Shown here: piece after piece, positions 8,249-16,670 of the stretch | Numbering within the stretch: position 1 is the first letter of the stretch | Layout of the letters: each line of letters begins with the position of its first letter | DNA from: Thermoplasmata archaeon | GTDB lineage: Archaea; Thermoplasmatota; Thermoplasmata; UBA10834 | Reading direction: 5' to 3' | Length of the DNA: 64,000 nt | NCBI GenBank assembly: GCA_029864565.1 | Contig: JAOTTD010000009.1 | Coordinates: 1 to 64,000, forward strand | Notes under the pieces: generated by a model | Seen by the model: the letters and a program-made list of their open reading frames with translations, nothing else | Database searches by the model: none | Told to the model about the DNA's origin: nothing | Translations under genes and position numbers: made by a program

Positions 8249-9310
8249 CTAGGGGACGCTCTTGCCGGTAAGCAAATTCCTGAGTGCAGGCGCGAATTCG
8301 AACGTCTTGATCTCCACGCAGTGCTCGAGCGACATCAGCGTCATATCAGGTTCTTTCTCGAACGCCCTTTCCCTATGATACCAGGTGAGCCCAGCTTCGA
8401 GCCCGTGCGCATAATCTTGGAAGGTCGAAATCATGTGATTCGCTATGGCCTCGTCCGGCTTCATTAACGAGAAGAAGGAGAAATCCACATATTCGCGCGG
8501 CTGCTGCTCGTACTTCTCGCTCAAGGCAAAATCCATATTGAAATGCAGGTGCGCGACCGAGTATATCTCGAAACCCCATCTGTACAGCCTCGGAACGCAT
8601 ATCGGCGTGTAGTACTCTTGCTCCAGGAGCTTGTGCCTTATGCGTGTGACCGCTTGGCGCGAGAGCCCCACGATGGATGCCACCTTGCGATCTGGCTCGG
8701 AGGGGTTCTCGACGAGTGCCATGAGCACTTTCTGCTCGTTGTTGCTGAGGTCCGGAGATGTCACTTCCTGGGATATCTGCGAACGAGGCTTCGGCCGTGG
8801 GCGATCGAGGGCGAAGAATCGGTGCACCAACGGCGCGAAGTTCGTAGTCCACGTGCCTTTCGAAAGCTCATAGGGGAACGAGGTCGTGGACAGCTTGGCC
8901 TTGGACACCCTCTTCACGCCCGTGAAGAAGCGGTTGTGCCGTACCTTTAGGTCCTCTAGGTCTGCAGCGTTGCGGAGCACGCTCATGAATACAATGAACT
9001 GGTTACTTATGATCGCATCGAACAACTGGGGAGACGAAGAACAGAATTCCATGTAGTCGGAAGTCTTGATTTCAGCTGACACCGCGGGGTCCAGCGTTCC
9101 CTTGCTGAACGCAATCATCTCGCATCCCAGCTTGTGGAATGACGGGACGTTGATGTAGTAGATGGCACCTGCATCCAACATCCGCCTCCTCACAGACGCG
9201 ACCGTGCCCGCATTAATATTGTTCATCTCCGCCACTTGGCCATCCGTCCTTGTGGCGTCCTCGACTAGAGAAAGTATCACCAATTTCTCGAACGGCAGGA
9301 ATTTCCACAT
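8249..9310 (-). CDS. Tandem winged-helix transcriptional regulator
   Basis: 353 residues built as a duplication. The N-terminal wHTH (about 5-60, GQVAEMNNINAGTVASVRRRM) is followed by an alpha/beta region. A second wHTH (about 190-245, DRKVASIVGLSRQAVTRIRHK) is followed by a similar region. Both helix-turn-helices resemble the Lrp/AsnC type. A TATA-like box lies about 30 nt upstream at 9334-9344, so the mRNA has little leader. No effector domain is recognised and no target is adjacent on the same strand. The assignment as a DNA-binding regulator is firm, the regulon unknown. Confidence 0.75.
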   Translation of the reverse strand: MWKFLPFEKLVILSLVEDATRTDGQVAEMNNINAGTVASVRRRMLDAGAIYYINVPSFHKLGCEMIAFSKGTLDPAVSAEIKTSDYMEFCSSSPQLFDAIISNQFIVFMSVLRNAADLEDLKVRHNRFFTGVKRVSKAKLSTTSFPYELSKGTWTTNFAPLVHRFFALDRPRPKPRSQISQEVTSPDLSNNEQKVLMALVENPSEPDRKVASIVGLSRQAVTRIRHKLLEQEYYTPICVPRLYRWGFEIYSVAHLHFNMDFALSEKYEQQPREYVDFSFFSLMKPDEAIANHMISTFQDYAHGLEAGLTWYHRERAFEKEPDMTLMSLEHCVEIKTFEFAPALRNLLTGKSVP

Positions 9311-9645
9311 CGCGTGGGATATGGCAAAATTGCAATAAATAGATTCCAGTTACGCATTTGTCAAGATTTGCGCAGTTCATGTTGCCTAAATCGCAGTGGA
9401 AATTTTTTCCAGGGCAGAAGTGTTAAGAACGCTTGATGCAAATCAACCTTGCCGATTTGGCACACGCTCTTTTGTCGAAAGGAGGAGAGGTGTAACCAAA
9501 GGGTGATGCCCAACTGCGGTGGAGTCCCCTCCACCCTCTTTTTCTCTAATCATTGGATAATGCACAATCTAAGGAGCACGTTTGCATGACGAGAGTCCTC
9601 GAACCAGTGTGGTGAAAGGTGACCCTTTACGACCACTACATCGAA
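9311..9645. other. Intergenic region with candidate small RNA
   Basis: 335 bases without a convincing gene. The left end holds the promoter of the minus-strand regulator. The plus strand carries a weak TATA-like GTTAAGAAC near 9421-9429, a purine-rich GGAGGAGAGG at 9481-9490 and a strong hairpin plus T-tract at 9518-9547. Together these could define a transcript of about 100 nt. A 27-codon frame starting at 9507 covers the hairpin and resembles nothing known. Confidence 0.4.
9518..9547 (+). terminator. Hairpin and T-tract
   Basis: GGTGGAG and CTCCACC pair perfectly (7 bp) around a TCCC loop and are followed by CTCTTTTTCTCT. No plus-strand gene precedes it, so it may end a small RNA. Confidence 0.5.
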
Positions 9646-9795
9646 TCAAGCCTTCTTGGCTTCCCTTGTCTTGAGCCTGAGTCCCTTGTATCCGCATTTC
9701 CTGCACCTGCTCGCTCTGATTGCGTTGCGAGCATAGCAGTTCATGCAGATCTTCTTCATGAGGTTCCTTGCCTCTGCCTCTGGGAATCGAGCCAA
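9646..9795 (-). CDS. rpl40e: Large-subunit ribosomal protein L40e
   Basis: 49 residues, the usual archaeal length, starting [10 protein letters not shown] and containing the zinc ribbon [25 protein letters not shown] (quoted in parts: CMNC, CRKCG). The start is TTG 9795, six bases after GAGGG; longer frames upstream have no homology. A minus-strand TATA box lies at 9831-9838. It lies downstream of rfcS on the same strand but has its own promoter within the rfcS 3' flank. Confidence 0.93.
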   Translation of the reverse strand: MARFPEAEARNLMKKICMNCYARNAIRASRCRKCGYKGLRLKTREAKKA

Positions 9796-9830
9796 ACCGT
9801 GTCCCTCTGGCGCCTCAAACATGAAAACGG

Positions 9831-9838
9831 TATATAAT
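9831..9838 (-). promoter_or_regulatory. TATA box of rpl40e
   Basis: ATTATATA on the minus strand, predicting a start near 9809 and a 14-nt leader containing GAGGG. Confidence 0.5.
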
Positions 9839-9865
9839 CCTATGTATGTGCCAAACGCCCGTCCG

Positions 9866-10840
9866 CTATCTTGGCACCTTGCGCGATGCGTTCCTGCCCT
9901 CATTGGCGAAGTGAGCGAGCAAGGCCTCCAGCTGAATCCGTTCACTCGAGCCAGAGACTATGCGGAACTCCGCCTCGCCGACCCTGTCGACGAGACGTAT
10001 CTTCGAATCTTCGTCCACGGGCAGGTCGAAAACGGCCTTGTGGATGCCCTTCACGATGTCCTCACCCGACAGTCCATGCTTGACAATGAGGTCGTCCAAC
10101 TTCGACCTCGCACCTGTGAAGTTGCCCATCAGAGCGGTCTTCAGCAGCTCGTCGACCTCTGAAGGGCGCATACTCTCTGTGCACTCGTACACGACGTCCT
10201 GGTCAATCGCGTGCGCATCGGACGCCGCGACCTGGAGTATGTTCGTCGCCTTCCTGAGGTCCCCCGCCGCGATCGAGGTGATGGCGTCCACGCCATCGTC
10301 CTTGAGGTCGAGTCCCTCCGCCGTGGCGATTCGCATCAGGTATTCATTCACGTCGGCTTCCAGCAACGGCTTGAACCTGAATACGGCACACCGGGACTGA
10401 ATCGGCTCGATTATCCTTGATGAATAGTTGCAGGACAGTATGAAACGGCAAGTGGCGGTGTAGCGCTCCATCGTTCGACGGAGAGCCGCTTGGGCGTCGC
10501 CAGTCAGGGAGTCCGCCTCGTCCAAGAAGATAATCTTGAACTCGTTCTGGCCAATCGTCGCCGCCCTGGCGAAATCCTTGATCTTGCCACGGACTATGTC
10601 TATACCCCTCTCGTCAGAGGCGTTCAACTCAATCAGGTTGTCGCGCCAGCCCTCATCGTATAGTTCTCTCGCAAGGGCTATGGCGCAAGTCGTCTTCCCG
10701 CTTCCTGCGGGACCGGCGAACAGCATGTGTGGCATGCTTCGCGTCCGCACATACGATATCAGCCTCTCGACAATAGCTTTCTGGCCTATCACTTCGGAGA
10801 GCCTTCTCGGCCTGTATTTCTCGACCCAGACAGTATGCAT
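9866..10840 (-). CDS. rfcS: Replication factor C small subunit
   Basis: A 324-residue clamp-loader AAA+ ATPase. It has [16 protein letters not shown] at the N-terminus, Walker [12 protein letters not shown], Walker [11 protein letters not shown], sensor 1 FILSCNYSS and the SRC arginine finger. It loads PCNA onto primed DNA with the large subunit, which is not in the window. No intein is present at the Walker A site, where several archaeal RfcS genes carry one. ATG 10840 lies about 34 nt from a TATA-like sequence at 10868-10878. It is divergent from ncsA. Confidence 0.96.
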   Translation of the reverse strand: MHTVWVEKYRPRRLSEVIGQKAIVERLISYVRTRSMPHMLFAGPAGSGKTTCAIALARELYDEGWRDNLIELNASDERGIDIVRGKIKDFARAATIGQNEFKIIFLDEADSLTGDAQAALRRTMERYTATCRFILSCNYSSRIIEPIQSRCAVFRFKPLLEADVNEYLMRIATAEGLDLKDDGVDAITSIAAGDLRKATNILQVAASDAHAIDQDVVYECTESMRPSEVDELLKTALMGNFTGARSKLDDLIVKHGLSGEDIVKGIHKAVFDLPVDEDSKIRLVDRVGEAEFRIVSGSSERIQLEALLAHFANEGRNASRKVPR

Positions 10841-10867
10841 CAGCTATCGGCGACTCAAATGCCATAG

Positions 10868-10878
10868 GTTTACTAATA
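10868..10878 (-). promoter_or_regulatory. TATA-like box of rfcS
   Basis: TTATTAGTAAA on the minus strand about 34 nt before the rfcS ATG; the divergent ncsA promoter lies 30-40 nt to its right. Confidence 0.4.
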
Positions 10879-10906
10879 ACTATTCCGGGCGGTCGGGCGA
10901 AAAAGG

Positions 10907-10915
10907 AATATATAC
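10907..10915 (+). promoter_or_regulatory. TATA box of ncsA
   Basis: AATATATAC centred 27 nt before GTG 10938, indicating a leaderless transcript and fixing the start. Confidence 0.6.
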
Positions 10916-10937
10916 AGAGCTTCGGAATGACGCCAGC

Positions 10938-11867
10938 GTGAGTTCGTGCGATAAGTGCTCCAACCCAGCGGCTATACTCGTCAGGTACAGCGGAGCTCGT
11001 CTGTGCAAGAAGCATTTGTGCGAGTTCGTCGTCAAGAGGGTGAAGCACGAATTTCGAAGGCAGGTGACCCTCGAACGTGGCGAACGGATCGCGGTCGCCG
11101 TCTCGGGTGGGAAAGACAGCACCGTGGCCGCATTTCTCCTCAAAGAGACACTGGGTGCAAGAAGAGACATAGAGTTCTGCGCAATCACTATCGACGAGGG
11201 GATCGAGGGATACAGGCCCAGCGCAATCCCCATCGTTGCGGACAACTGCCGAGCACTCGACATGGAGCATATCGTGGTGTCCTTCGAAGAGTCCTACGGG
11301 TTCACGATGGACCAAGTAGCGGAGGCAGAGCGCAACATGTCCTCCTGCACGTACTGCGGTGTCATGCGGAGAGCCGCTCTGAACCGCGCGGCGAAGGAAT
11401 GGGAGGCCTCCCGTCTTGCGACCGGCTTGAACCTCGACGACACCGCCCAGTCCATACTGATGAACTTCTCCAGGGGGGATGTGGAACGACTCGCCAGGCT
11501 CGGCCCTCATACGAGGAGTCAGCCAGGATTAGTGCCGCGAATCCAACCGCTGAGGACCATCCCCGAGAACGAGGTCGCGTTGTACGCTTTGGCGAAGGGT
11601 TTACGATACCATGACCTCGAATGCCCTTATGCATCGGAAGCTCTGAGGAATGACTATCGTGAGCTGCTGGCCAAACTCGAGGACAAGTATCCCGGGACGA
11701 GGCATTCCATACTCAAGAGCTACGAGGAGATACTCGACGCGATCGAGCGCGCACACCCACCGGCGAATCTGAGGTTATGTGAGTGCGGCGAACCGACCGC
11801 GTCGCAATCCGGAATGTGCAAGGTGTGCGATCTCGTCGCCTCGTTGAAGCGGGATCGTGTCAGCTAG
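10938..11867 (+). CDS. ncsA: tRNA 2-thiolation enzyme (TtuA/Ncs6 family)
   Basis: 309 residues. An N-terminal zinc finger (CDKC ... CKKHLC) is followed by the PP-loop ATP site AVAVSGGKDSTV, the catalytic/Fe-S cysteine motif SSCTYCGVMRR and a C-terminal zinc finger (CECGEP ... CKVC). This is the TtuA/NcsA layout. It adenylates and thiolates uridine in tRNA (position 34 or 54) using a ubiquitin-like or sulfide sulfur source. The GTG start at 10938 matches the TATA spacing. Its last 8 bases overlap the convergent membrane-protein gene. Confidence 0.9.
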   Translation: MSSCDKCSNPAAILVRYSGARLCKKHLCEFVVKRVKHEFRRQVTLERGERIAVAVSGGKDSTVAAFLLKETLGARRDIEFCAITIDEGIEGYRPSAIPIVADNCRALDMEHIVVSFEESYGFTMDQVAEAERNMSSCTYCGVMRRAALNRAAKEWEASRLATGLNLDDTAQSILMNFSRGDVERLARLGPHTRSQPGLVPRIQPLRTIPENEVALYALAKGLRYHDLECPYASEALRNDYRELLAKLEDKYPGTRHSILKSYEEILDAIERAHPPANLRLCECGEPTASQSGMCKVCDLVASLKRDRVS

Positions 11868-12534
11868 AGTTGTCGGCTGAGAACCATTCCCCGCAATTGC
11901 GACAGACATAATCCTTGGCCGCCGACTCGGCACCACATACCTCGCACACTTTCTTCCCCTTCGCGACCGGGCGGGGCGGCATAGCTGGCGCATAGCCAAT
12001 CTCGTCGTCGGCAGTCACCTCGAACTCTTCCCTCAGCATGCTGGCGAATTTCGCCGCCCGGGGCAGGGGAGTCGGTATAGGTCTGCTGCCCTCGGCCCTC
12101 TTGCGGGCGAGTTCCGCTCTGCGCTTCCTCGCCCGCTCCTTCTCCGCATGCCTGTGATCCCTGAACACGGATAGCACCAATAGTCCCTTCAGCGAGAGCC
12201 CGAAGATGACGATGTACACTATCTTGGTGATGTCGAACCGCACGAAGTAGGGGCCGTAGGTGAGTTCTGCAATGCCGCCGCCGAAAACGACGAAGAACCA
12301 GAGACAGACGAAGGCTATCGCAGTCAATCCGAATAGGAGCCGCTTGAACGTACCCGGACGGTTCGCCGCCTCAATCGTGCTGGACGCGACTATCATGCCG
12401 CCGAAGAAGAGGACGTACATCTCTATGTTGGACATGAAGGCAGTGGCGAGTTGGGGGTAGTTTTCTATGATTAGATCGATCAATACGAGTGGTACGACGA
12501 TGAATCGGATTGTCTCCGTGAACGCCGTCCACAC
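11860..12534 (-). CDS. Membrane protein with C-terminal zinc ribbon
   Basis: 224 residues. Four predicted membrane segments occupy roughly 1-115. A basic stretch (HAEKERARKRRAELARKRA) would sit in the cytoplasm, and a Cys4 zinc ribbon closes the protein (CEVCG ... CRNCG). No family is recognised. The start is GTG 12534. It follows the exported protein at 12561 by 26 bases on the same strand, so the two are probably co-transcribed and may act together at the membrane. Confidence 0.65.
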   Translation of the reverse strand: MWTAFTETIRFIVVPLVLIDLIIENYPQLATAFMSNIEMYVLFFGGMIVASSTIEAANRPGTFKRLLFGLTAIAFVCLWFFVVFGGGIAELTYGPYFVRFDITKIVYIVIFGLSLKGLLVLSVFRDHRHAEKERARKRRAELARKRAEGSRPIPTPLPRAAKFASMLREEFEVTADDEIGYAPAMPPRPVAKGKKVCEVCGAESAAKDYVCRNCGEWFSADNSS

Positions 12535-12560
12535 GGCGTCGGGTACCCGTCCCCTACGCG

Positions 12561-13349
12561 CTAAGGTACCACCTCCAATGGAAACGAGTATGTAATGATT
12601 CCCGGGAGGCCAGGAATCACAATCTCAACCGTCACTGTGTCCGGGATTGTGCCGAGAGGCACATTGAAGTCTAGGAGCCCGACGGCGGTCCGGCCCAGTC
12701 GAAGCGTCTCATCCACCTCGGATACAACCACACCGTCCTCCAGCAGAGCCACATGGAGCGTCGTCGATCCCGACAGGATGTCGGAAGTCGTCACGCTGTA
12801 ATCTATGAGAATCGTCTCCGGGTTGAAAGGGTCGATCCACGGGTCCCCGAAGCGGACGCTCTGAATGAGCGCGTCCCATGGGATGCTGACCGAGTAGCGA
12901 GCGTCGAATTTGACGAGCTTCATCGTATAGTAGCACGAGACCTCCACGACGAAATCGAGCAGGTCGTCATTGAATATCATCCAAGTGAGGCCGTCGTTGT
13001 ACATCTCCGCAAGATCGAACGAGAAGACTATCTCTCCTGATGTGACCGCTCCCGCCTTCATCGTGCCGAGGTCGACCGTATCCTCGACGATCAGGACGTT
13101 GGAGTAATTCGAGACATGGTACCACAGCCGAAGCTCATCGACGCTGTAGTATCCGCCGTTGTCTATTGTGAAGGGCGCAGTGACGGTGACTTCGCCGGAT
13201 TCGTAAGCCCACTCGATTTCATTGGGAGACGGCAGGTCGACCTTGAAATCGCCAGCTGGAAAGGGGTAAATGCTGGTGAACGCCAGTATGAATATCACGA
13301 CGTTCACCGCCGCGACGCTTATGCCCAGGGCTTTAGTACGAGCGGCCAT
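12561..13349 (-). CDS. Membrane-anchored extracellular protein, LEA/WHy-like beta-sandwich
   Basis: 262 residues. One N-terminal hydrophobic helix (about 8-28) is followed by a beta-rich exterior domain. Its repeated patterns, such as VTVTAPFTIDNGGYYSVDEL and SGEIVFSF, resemble water-stress/LEA14-type sandwich domains. That resemblance is by eye only. The start is ATG 13349; a TTG two codons earlier is possible. A minus-strand TATA-like TTCTTATATCC lies near 13380-13390. Likely first gene of a pair with the zinc-ribbon membrane protein. Confidence 0.6.
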   Translation of the reverse strand: MAARTKALGISVAAVNVVIFILAFTSIYPFPAGDFKVDLPSPNEIEWAYESGEVTVTAPFTIDNGGYYSVDELRLWYHVSNYSNVLIVEDTVDLGTMKAGAVTSGEIVFSFDLAEMYNDGLTWMIFNDDLLDFVVEVSCYYTMKLVKFDARYSVSIPWDALIQSVRFGDPWIDPFNPETILIDYSVTTSDILSGSTTLHVALLEDGVVVSEVDETLRLGRTAVGLLDFNVPLGTIPDTVTVEIVIPGLPGIITYSFPLEVVP

Positions 13350-13411
13350 CAGCAATCCACGCTACTGGATTGTACTCATGGATATAAGAAACGTTGAGAT
13401 GCAGCAATCAG

Positions 13412-14752
13412 TCAGATGTCTCCGTCGAATCGAGGGTAATCGTATGCCTCCTCGCCCTCGAAGAAACAATAGTGAGCCTTGGTGAAGTCCTTCTTGAACT
13501 CTCTGACGTCTGCTCGGACATCGGCTGTCGAATCGCCCTTGATGACCACGCGGGCGATCAGTTCAGCAACATCAGCCATGTCCTTCTCCTTCATGCCGAG
13601 CCGGGTTATCTCCTGGGAGCCGATTCTGAGTCCGCTGGGGTGGACGGGGTCAGAGTCCCATGGGAGCAGGTTCTTGTTGGCGATGACGTTCGCATCCTCA
13701 AGGGCCTTTGCGACCTTCGCTCCACCTTGGTGCTCTTCGACGTTCACGACCAGCGTGTGTGACTCTGTGAACCCTTTCTGCTCACAGAGAACGTCGAGCC
13801 CCCGCTCGAACAGAGCCTGGGCAAGCGACTTCGCGTTCCTGATGGTCTGATCAGCGTAGGCCTCTCCGAACTCCTTGGCCTCAGCGAGCGTAACCGCGAG
13901 AGCTGCGACCGAGTGAAGATGGTGGTTGCTTGTGACGCCAGGAAACACTCCTCTCCTGAGTGACAGTTCGAGGCGTTCCTTGGTCAGATCGGACACGATT
14001 ATGCCGTGTTGAGGGCCAGGAAGAGTCTTGTGAGTGCTTCCGGAGATGACATCCACGCCCTCTCTAAGAGGGTCCTGGAATCGTTTGCCGGCAATAAGGC
14101 CCAGCACATGGGCGGCGTCGTACCATACGGTGCATCCCACCTCGTCCAAGCAGCTCCGCAGCTCCTCTAACGGGGTCGGAAACAGGTAGACAGACTGTCC
14201 GAACAGCGCGACCTTGGGCTTGACCTCCCTGATGAGACGACAAGCACCCTCGGGATCGATGTTCATTTCCTTCTGGTCGAACGGGTAGTTGTGGGCCCTC
14301 AGGCCCCTTAGCCCGATAGCGCCCATCTTCGCATGGGACAGATGGCCTCCGTCTGATAGCCCAACTGCCGTTATCTTGTCGCCGGGTTTCGCGATGGCCA
14401 TGAGCACAGCCAGGTTCGCGACCGTACCTGACACGGATCTTACATCCGCGAACTTGCAGGCGAACACATCACGCGCCAGTTCCTCGCAAGCGCTCTCTAT
14501 CTCGTCCACATAGATGTTGCCTTGGTAGTATCGTTTCCCTGGGAGGCCCTCGGCGTATCTGTTGTGCAGGTCCGAGTTCATTACCTCGCGTGCCGCTGGG
14601 CTCATGAAATTCTCTGAAGCGATTAGAGGTATGGACTCTTTGAACCAATCGTTGTGAAGACGAGTCACGTCCCTGATTTGTTGCGCTATGCTTCTTGAGG
14701 GCCTCACAAGTCGGGGGAACTCGTCGGAGATTAAAAACGTATTGCGGCGCAT
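13412..14752 (-). CDS. glyA: Serine hydroxymethyltransferase
   Basis: 446 residues from ATG 14752. It has the SHMT landmarks IPLIASENFMSPAAREVM, NRYAEGLPGKRYYQG, the PLP lysine motif DVISGSTHKTLPGPQ and VTSNHHLHSVAAL. It interconverts serine and glycine with transfer of a C1 unit to a pterin carrier. In archaea that may be tetrahydromethanopterin. The C-terminus carries an extension (about 25 residues ending AYDYPRFDGDI) that I do not recognise as standard. No other glycine-cleavage gene is adjacent; gcvH lies 38 kb away. Confidence 0.94.
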   Translation of the reverse strand: MRRNTFLISDEFPRLVRPSRSIAQQIRDVTRLHNDWFKESIPLIASENFMSPAAREVMNSDLHNRYAEGLPGKRYYQGNIYVDEIESACEELARDVFACKFADVRSVSGTVANLAVLMAIAKPGDKITAVGLSDGGHLSHAKMGAIGLRGLRAHNYPFDQKEMNIDPEGACRLIREVKPKVALFGQSVYLFPTPLEELRSCLDEVGCTVWYDAAHVLGLIAGKRFQDPLREGVDVISGSTHKTLPGPQHGIIVSDLTKERLELSLRRGVFPGVTSNHHLHSVAALAVTLAEAKEFGEAYADQTIRNAKSLAQALFERGLDVLCEQKGFTESHTLVVNVEEHQGGAKVAKALEDANVIANKNLLPWDSDPVHPSGLRIGSQEITRLGMKEKDMADVAELIARVVIKGDSTADVRADVREFKKDFTKAHYCFFEGEEAYDYPRFDGDI

Positions 14753-14884
14753 AGACAAGCGTCTCCTGTTCTCCCCCCTTGAAGCGGAGACGAACATGCA
14801 GTTTCACTGCAACCGCAAGACACTATCTTGGCTGAAGTCATGCTCATTTCCAATGGAAATGATGGTGGACGGAGAATCAGATAT

Positions 14885-14894
14885 CTATTTATAC
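14885..14894 (+). promoter_or_regulatory. TATA box of the RHH regulator
   Basis: CTATTTATAC centred about 44 nt before ATG 14933; the predicted transcription start (about 14914) falls inside the adjacent inverted repeat. Confidence 0.5.
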
Positions 14895-14896
14895 GC

Positions 14897-14917
14897 TGTG
14901 TGACAATCTGTCATACA
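14897..14917 (+). promoter_or_regulatory. Probable operator (inverted repeat)
   Basis: Arms TGTGTGACA (14897-14905) and TGTCATACA (14909-14917) are reverse complements at 8 of 9 positions around an ATC spacer. The site sits directly between the TATA box and the start codon of a ribbon-helix-helix gene, where binding would block the promoter. Confidence 0.55.
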
Positions 14918-14932
14918 AGGTACCGGAATCAC

Positions 14933-15334
14933 ATGTCAGCCAGGTCAGCACGTCTCAATGTAAGACTGCCAGAAGAGGATGTACGCGAGCTCGAAGCCAT
15001 CCGCGAGAGGACCGGCCAGAGCTCCGTTTCCGACGTCGCCAGGGACGCGATTGCGTGCTATCTCCATGAGGAATCAGCGACTTGGAACTCGGAGAAGGTC
15101 ACGGCTATTGTCCCGGCGGCCCTGGCAGAGGACATGGAGATGTTCATTGCGAACGGCGATGCCACAGACATATCACAGGCGGTCACCTTGGCCCTGACCG
15201 TTTGGGTCGAAGACAGGAAGCGATACCACCTCGAGGGCAAAGAGTTGCTTCGGAGGAAGATCGCGGAAGCGGCAGAGGAACGCGACACGAGGAAGGGGAT
15301 GTCCCGTATCGCGTCCCGAATGAAGGTTCAGTGA
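14933..15334 (+). CDS. Ribbon-helix-helix transcriptional regulator
   Basis: 133 residues. The N-terminal 45 form a CopG/MetJ-type RHH motif (SARLNVRLPEEDVRELEAIR then SSVSDVARDAIACYL). A second helical region follows with a similar theme (VTAIVPAALAEDMEMFIANG ... DISQAVTLALTVWV), perhaps a second RHH-like unit. The tail is basic. The ATG at 14933 is chosen over upstream in-frame codons because of the TATA box and operator just before it. Auto-repression is inferred. Target genes are unknown; it is transcribed divergently from glyA. Confidence 0.75.
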   Translation: MSARSARLNVRLPEEDVRELEAIRERTGQSSVSDVARDAIACYLHEESATWNSEKVTAIVPAALAEDMEMFIANGDATDISQAVTLALTVWVEDRKRYHLEGKELLRRKIAEAAEERDTRKGMSRIASRMKVQ

Positions 15335-15470
15335 AGTCAGCGGACACTCTCGATTCGGTTTCGGAAGCCTTGCTATGCGCTCGGTCAGCATACAGCTGAA
15401 CGACGCGCTAACATACAGAAGGGAAGGAAGGACCTGCCGTTGCAGGTTGCGGATGGGATGCACAACATGG

Positions 15471-15501
15471 GAGGGGCCCGCCCTCTCAACGCACTTTTTT
15501 T
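15471..15501 (+). terminator. Terminator after the RHH gene
   Basis: GAGGG and CCCTC pair around GCCCG, followed six bases later by a run of seven T. A second hairpin, ACCTGC-CGTT-GCAGGT, lies upstream near 15431-15446, so a structured 3' UTR or small RNA is possible. Confidence 0.45.
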
Positions 15502-15537
15502 ATCCACATTGCCGTGAGCAAAGATTGGAGGTGGCGT

Positions 15538-16584
15538 TTATCTGCTCTTCTTGGAGAGTATCCGCTTCAACTCCTCTATGGGCTCAGTCGTCGACGGGTC
15601 CACTTTTCTCAGGAAGGCGCTGTAGAGGCTAACGTAGTCGCCCATCATCACGAGGGAGAACATCTTGTCAAGATTCGAGTCGCCCACCGCGGATGACGAG
15701 AACACGTGCATGCGCTCGCCCACCATGGCCTTTGTTGCCTCCAGCCTCCGAGTCATCCTGCAGTCGCAACGGTTGTGTTCGAGAAACACCATGGAGAATC
15801 CTTGACTGAGACTGTCCCCAACCCATCCGACTATACCATTGTGATTCATCTCAGGGAGTTGGTCGCTAAAAGCAATCATCTTCGCATTCTCGTTCAACTG
15901 GTTCGCCCATCTCCTTGCGATTGGGACTGACAGATCATAACCGATAACGACAGGGATGGTTCCGTGGAGTTCATGGGCCAACCTCTTCGCAGGGTTGTCT
16001 GCAGTCCCCGACCCCGGACCGCAGTCCGCGCGCACCTGCTCGAGCAAAGGCACCAGACCTTCGATCTCCGAGGCGCCCTCCGCGACACCTGCGCTGTGAA
16101 GCATTCCCACGAGCGAGCCAAAGACATAGCCGATGGTGGCTCTGGGCACTAAACCCGAGGGCACGCGACAATGGGGGATGCCCTGCTCGCCTGCGAGTTC
16201 CTGGAGCCTCCCTCCCGAGGATATCGCTATCATGTTCGCCCCAATGTCGATAACATGGTCAGCCATGCTAAGAGTCTCCTCCGTATTGCCTGAGTAGCTC
16301 ACGGCGATAATCAATGAGTCGGTTCCGACATGGGCGGGGAGCGAATACGACCTCGCGACGCTACACGGAGTCTCGCTCGAATCCGAAAGCCAGGCGCACG
16401 CGAGATCTCCCCCTATTGCGGAACCCCCCATTGCACAGACCACGACCTCTCTGAAATCGGATCCGCCAATAACTGTCTGGCTCCCGAGCCTGAACCCCTC
16501 CATGAGATGATTGGGCATCCCAGCTGTCATGCCCAGCATGTCTCTAGAGTCAATCTCCTTGATACGACGAATCGAATCCAACAT
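15538..16584 (-). CDS. Bifunctional phosphoglucose/phosphomannose isomerase
   Basis: 348 residues with two SIS domains. Motifs include VCAMGGSAIGGDLACAW, IIAVSYSGNTEETLS and the C-terminal EMNHNGIVGW of the archaeal PGI/PMI family. It interconverts glucose-6-P or mannose-6-P with fructose-6-P. The ATG at 16584 is preceded by a minus-strand TATA box centred 30 nt upstream, so the mRNA is essentially leaderless. Stand-alone transcript. Confidence 0.93.
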   Translation of the reverse strand: MLDSIRRIKEIDSRDMLGMTAGMPNHLMEGFRLGSQTVIGGSDFREVVVCAMGGSAIGGDLACAWLSDSSETPCSVARSYSLPAHVGTDSLIIAVSYSGNTEETLSMADHVIDIGANMIAISSGGRLQELAGEQGIPHCRVPSGLVPRATIGYVFGSLVGMLHSAGVAEGASEIEGLVPLLEQVRADCGPGSGTADNPAKRLAHELHGTIPVVIGYDLSVPIARRWANQLNENAKMIAFSDQLPEMNHNGIVGWVGDSLSQGFSMVFLEHNRCDCRMTRRLEATKAMVGERMHVFSSSAVGDSNLDKMFSLVMMGDYVSLYSAFLRKVDPSTTEPIEELKRILSKKSR

Positions 16585-16609
16585 CTAATCATCGGGAAGG
16601 GAGGGGTCG

Positions 16610-16619
16610 AAATATAAAT
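16610..16619 (-). promoter_or_regulatory. TATA box of the PGI/PMI gene
   Basis: ATTTATATTT on the minus strand, centred 30 nt before ATG 16584. Confidence 0.5.
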
Positions 16620-16670
16620 GTAGTCCAGCGAAGAGCTCTCGAAATTAGCCAGGAGCAAAGCCGTGAATAA

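Noticed and set aside
10653-11510. Minus-strand open frame spanning the rfcS-ncsA divergent promoters and ncsA
   Set aside because: It would cross two promoters and cover the PP-loop enzyme; no homology.
15375-15632. Small plus-strand frame of 85 codons after the RHH gene
   Set aside because: It crosses the terminator hairpin and enters the opposite-strand isomerase gene; no homology.
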